Of a stretch of DNA of 64,000 nt, positions 61,237 through 64,000 are shown one piece after another. The position numbers were made by a program, and so were the translations under genes. Within the stretch, counting starts at the first letter, position 1. The number at the start of each line of letters is the position of its first letter. The notes under the pieces were generated by a model, which saw nothing but the letters and a program-made list of their open reading frames with translations, did no database searches and had not been told where the DNA came from. Source of the DNA: Halioxenophilus aromaticivorans (GTDB taxonomy: Bacteria; Pseudomonadota; Gammaproteobacteria; Pseudomonadales; Cellvibrionaceae); the NCBI RefSeq assembly GCF_042850945.1, contig NZ_AP031496.1, forward strand, positions 1,302,001 to 1,366,000, in the 5' to 3' direction.

Positions 61237-61527
61237 ATGAGTATTTCAGCTAAAAACGCAAATGGTGTGATTACCATCACCTTAGACAACAGTTTCGATT
61301 TCGAATCGGTAAGTGAGTTTCGCGACGCCTACGTGAATAACCCAGGCCGTGAATACCACGTCGATTTCCGTAATACAGAATATATGGAAAGCTCCGGTCT
61401 AGGTATGTTGCTCAACATGCTGCGCCATTGCGGCGGGAGTGCTGTTATTCGATTGGTTAATTGCCGCCCGCACATTCAAAAGATTTTAAAGATTTCTAAC
61501 TTTCAGCAAAAATTTCAAATCGGTTAA
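61237..61527 (+). CDS. STAS-domain anti-sigma-factor antagonist (HsbA/RsbV-like)
   Basis: 96 residues forming a single STAS domain with the conserved phosphorylation site YMESSGLGMLL (Ser52 or Ser53). In partner-switching systems this serine is phosphorylated by an RsbW-like kinase and dephosphorylated by a PP2C phosphatase, both of which are domains of the protein encoded 5 bp downstream. The target could be an anti-sigma factor or, as for HsbA in Pseudomonas aeruginosa, FlgM or a diguanylate cyclase. Confidence 0.88.
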   Translation: MSISAKNANGVITITLDNSFDFESVSEFRDAYVNNPGREYHVDFRNTEYMESSGLGMLLNMLRHCGGSAVIRLVNCRPHIQKILKISNFQQKFQIG

Positions 61528-61532
61528 TATCG

Positions 61533-63182
61533 GTGGCAGTTCTAATTGTTAGCGAGGACCGAAATCTCAACGAGCTACTGGTTAGCGTAGTAGAACGCAA
61601 TGGCATCGAATCTGTGGTGTTCACGGATTCGGTGACGGCTATGCGGCATTTAGAACAGCCCGGTACCACCCTGCCGTCCTTGGTATTTACCCAATACGAA
61701 GGCGATAGAGTGTTATTTACCCGTTTTATTCAACATCTTAAAGCCGATTCCGAAGGGCGCTATTTCGCCACCGTTGCCATCGTCAATCACAAAGCCGAGC
61801 TGGAGCAGTGCGTTGGCTTGGTGGATGATGTTCTGGTAAGGCCGTTTAATCCTACCCAGGCAGAATACAAGCTAAACACCCACCTGCGCTGCTTACGTTT
61901 ATTCCGTGAGCTGGCTAACGAACGCGACGGCCTAGAGATCTACCAAAAAAATGTCTGTGTAGAGCAGGAGCTGGTGAACAAAATGTTCGCTGTGCAGTGT
62001 GAAAGCCAATTAGTGTCCTTTGATAACGTTCGCTGTCAGTACTCTGCTGAGGCCATGTTTCATGGCAGCTTTTTGTTAATTCAACAAGGCCCTACCGGCA
62101 GTATCTATATTCTCTTGGCCGATGCCGATGGTACTGGCCTGCCCGCCACCATGGCCTCTAACCCGCTGTTTTCTGTGTTTCGGGCCATGGCGCAAAAAGG
62201 TCTGCCACCCGGCAGCATCGCCGCCGAACTGAACCGGGTATTACCCAGTAGCGTGCCGGACGGTATGCTGGTGGGGGCAGTGGTGGCGGAGCTTAACAAC
62301 TCAGCTGATCAGCTTACGGTATGGTCTGGCGGTATGCCCGAAGGGGTTATCATTAATGCTGATGGCCAACTGCAGGCAGCCATCACCAGTGTGCATGCCC
62401 CATTAGTGGCGAAAGAAGAATTTGATTTCTGCCAAGACGTGGACGTCTATTCCGTAGCTAAAGGTAATCGCTTTTTGTTGGTTACCAGTAGCTTGGAGCG
62501 CTCAACTAATTACGATAAAGTCGTTTTTGGCCACAATCGATTTTTGCAGTTGTTCAACGGCAATCATAACGATTGTTTTGAAGCGCTACTCCAAAGCCAC
62601 CAAGGTTTTACCGAAGGCGCGCCACAGTTGGCCGATATCGCGGTGGTGGAGGTGCTGTGCGATGCCGATGAAATGCCAGCACTCAAAACCCAGACAAAAT
62701 CGACCCGTCCCATTCCTTGGCAACTCAACGTAGAGCTTACCACTGACGACTTGCGTTCGGTCAGCCCGGTGCCGCAGATTGCCAAGTTGTTATCTAACGC
62801 CGTTGGTTTGGACGTGCACCAAGATTTTATCTCCACGATTTTATCCGAGCTTTACAATAATGCTCTAGAGCATGGTGTGCTTGGGTTGTCTTCTGAAATG
62901 AAGCAATCTGAAGACGGGTTTTTAGAATACTATATGCAGCGCGAAAGCCGCTTGGCAGAATTAAATGAGGGCTGGGTAAACATTGCCATCAGCTTAGACC
63001 AGGGTAAAGTGGTGTTAAGTGTGCACGACAGTGGCCCCGGCTTCGATTACCACTCGCTCACCCAAGCCTCTGAAGAAAACGCCTTTGGCCGGGGCATGAG
63101 TATTATCAATTCTGTATGTGATAGTTACCACTATTCCCACGGCGGAGCCAAGGTAACCGTTCACTACTCGGTTTCTGAATAG
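61533..63182 (+). CDS. Pseudo-receiver / PP2C (SpoIIE-like) / HATPase partner-switch protein (HsbR-like)
   Basis: 549 residues starting at GTG 61533. The N-terminal receiver fold (1-120) keeps the acidic pair (SEDR), but the phospho-acceptor place reads VFTQYEG, with no Asp, and the usual Lys is Arg103. The middle (about 150-390) is a SpoIIE/RsbU-like PP2C with LLADADGTGLPA (DGxG metal site) and WSGGMPEGV; the first metal-binding GGD is replaced by FHGS. The C-terminal domain is an RsbW-type kinase with the N box ELYNNALEHG, G1 DSGPGFDY and G2 FGRGMSII. This order matches HsbR of Pseudomonas. The kinase half looks active; receiver and phosphatase look altered. Its partner is the STAS protein encoded just upstream. 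Confidence 0.88.
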   Translation: MAVLIVSEDRNLNELLVSVVERNGIESVVFTDSVTAMRHLEQPGTTLPSLVFTQYEGDRVLFTRFIQHLKADSEGRYFATVAIVNHKAELEQCVGLVDDVLVRPFNPTQAEYKLNTHLRCLRLFRELANERDGLEIYQKNVCVEQELVNKMFAVQCESQLVSFDNVRCQYSAEAMFHGSFLLIQQGPTGSIYILLADADGTGLPATMASNPLFSVFRAMAQKGLPPGSIAAELNRVLPSSVPDGMLVGAVVAELNNSADQLTVWSGGMPEGVIINADGQLQAAITSVHAPLVAKEEFDFCQDVDVYSVAKGNRFLLVTSSLERSTNYDKVVFGHNRFLQLFNGNHNDCFEALLQSHQGFTEGAPQLADIAVVEVLCDADEMPALKTQTKSTRPIPWQLNVELTTDDLRSVSPVPQIAKLLSNAVGLDVHQDFISTILSELYNNALEHGVLGLSSEMKQSEDGFLEYYMQRESRLAELNEGWVNIAISLDQGKVVLSVHDSGPGFDYHSLTQASEENAFGRGMSIINSVCDSYHYSHGGAKVTVHYSVSE

Positions 63183-63760
63183 AAATTCAACACTAAAGTG
63201 GGGTTTCTTTAGTCTTCGTAAGTTAACGATATTAGTTGCAGTTTCACCCATCAGCCGTTTCACTGCTATTTCAGCCTACCTCACTGTGAAAAAACCTGAC
63301 CACTCGCGCGGCCTTTTAATCCACGCTTAGTCTACATTGAGGATTATGTGTATCGTGGTTTCTAGGTGCACCGGTTTCGATCTCACTTTTCTCTGTCGTT
63401 GCGTCAATGCAGTTGTTTGGTGCGTTTTGATTTTCTTTGTGTAATTCCTCGGGATTTGTCAGCGCCAAAATCGAACACTGTAAAAAGCATAGTGATCATT
63501 CCTGGTGCTGGCGACACTTTGCGACATCTTGTTTCGAATGAAAATTCACCCGATTAAAGAAATTTGGGTGTATAGACAACTTTGGAACAGTTTTTGTTAT
63601 CAGATTTGACAGTTTTTATTGCTTTCACTTGTTTGATTGTTCAAGCAGTGGGCAGCCAAAGAAACTTTGGTGTAGATAAAAGCAGATAGAAACAGACGTT
63701 GGATTTTGGACTTTGATAGCAAAAATGATGGGCCGCTGTATTTACCAATTGTGTTTACCA

Positions 63761-63802
63761 GGAATTGAGTTTTTGGCTCACCGTTGTGAGGGGCTCAATT
63801 CC
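63761..63802. repeat. Nested inverted repeat
   Basis: GGAATTGAG (63761-63769) pairs with CTCAATTCC (63794-63802), and inside it CTCAC pairs with GTGAG around CGTT. The inner stem covers the stop codon of a possible reverse reading frame. It may be a 3'-end hairpin of a gene entering from the right. Confidence 0.45.
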
Positions 63803-63939
63803 AAAGCCTCCCGAAGCTGAGCCTCCTTTTTAAATGCATTGTTAAAACAAAGTGACCCTACACGTTTGCATGCCCCGGGTTTTGCCGCGTTAATTTCAAA
63901 CCAAAATCTTATTCTGGCGGCGTAGATTGCCAGAGACAC
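63778..63939 (-). CDS. Possible small membrane protein, start uncertain
   Basis: On the reverse strand a frame is open from 63996 to the TGA at 63778. It contains a clear hydrophobic helix (FLAILAAILIVSLAIYAARIRFWF) followed by a charged tail ending LREALELSPSQR. An in-frame stop at 63997-63999 closes it upstream, and the only ordinary start is a GTG at 63939, inside the hydrophobic helix and without a ribosome site. It is either a small protein with an unusual start or a gene remnant. Confidence 0.2.
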   Translation of the reverse strand: MSLAIYAARIRFWFEINAAKPGACKRVGSLCFNNAFKKEAQLREALELSPSQR

Positions 63940-64000
63940 AATAAGGATTGCCGCCAGGATGGCTAAAAAGCTACCGATGCAATTCGGTTTATGAGTTCAG

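Larger units (their letters stand above)
63183..64000. other. Right-hand non-coding end of the window
   Basis: After the operon there is no confident gene. A weak hairpin (ACTAAAG/CTTTAGT, 63192-63213) follows the last stop by ~10 nt and may end the transcript. A larger nested hairpin is at 63761-63802, and a possible short reverse frame lies to its right. Confidence 0.5.

Overview
The window looks like a chromosomal segment from a marine-type gammaproteobacterium, most likely of the Cellvibrionales/Spongiibacteraceae-Halieaceae kind. This is inferred from the TonB receptor style, the lipid-catabolic cluster, a class I HMG-CoA reductase, an exosortase-associated acyltransferase and an F7-like chemosensory operon. 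The taxon is not proven. No rRNA, tRNA, CRISPR array or intact IS was recognised.

Layout. (1) 1-14.3 kb is a catabolic region. A truncated AraC regulator faces a TonB-dependent receptor. A forward cluster follows: acyl-CoA synthetase, APH-type kinase, zinc-free MDR oxidoreductase, two SDRs and an ACAD10/11-like acyl-CoA dehydrogenase. The kinase and dehydrogenase pair resembles the 4-hydroxyacyl-CoA phosphorylation route (levulinate lva type). A reverse operon encodes an Fe-type alcohol dehydrogenase, a hotdog thioesterase, a class I HMG-CoA reductase and a small membrane protein; a telomere-like (TTAGGT)n array lies between the last two. (2) 14.5-24.4 kb holds PPK2, a GAF-PAS-GGDEF-EAL protein with a hairpin-rich leader, a dCache chemoreceptor, a D-2-hydroxyacid dehydrogenase, a DUF4124 protein and a second AraC regulator. 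(3) 24.4-30.4 kb is accessory-looking: a 14-bp tandem repeat, a Cys-phosphatase, a DUF4153 membrane protein, and a type IV abiE locus with intact antitoxin, two palindromic operators and a decayed toxin gene. (4) 30.5-45.7 kb is largely housekeeping: prfC, a PlsC-like acyltransferase, a barrel plus PBP-like pair, a methyltransferase, an exosortase-type acyltransferase, a eukaryotic-type HisA, a two-cysteine DksA paralogue, purE/purK, pgm, pepQ and putP. (5) At 45.66-45.96 kb a fold-back MITE supplies the stop codon of a GGDEF(degenerate)-EAL gene.

(6) 48.5-63.2 kb is one long forward chemosensory operon: STAS, CheY, CheA, CheW, CheW, two soluble PAS chemoreceptors, CheR, CheD, CheB, a membrane-anchored MCP-like protein, a STAS protein and a receiver-PP2C-HATPase protein. 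Both soluble receptors end in xWxxF tails of the CheR-tethering type. The MCP-like protein carries a CheZ-like DxxxQ helix, and shares an EGD[IV]ELF C-terminus with CheD. No CheZ gene is present. The most interesting hypothesis in the window is therefore that an MCP-hairpin protein has taken the CheY-P phosphatase role, coupled at the 3' end to an HsbR/HsbA-like partner switch.
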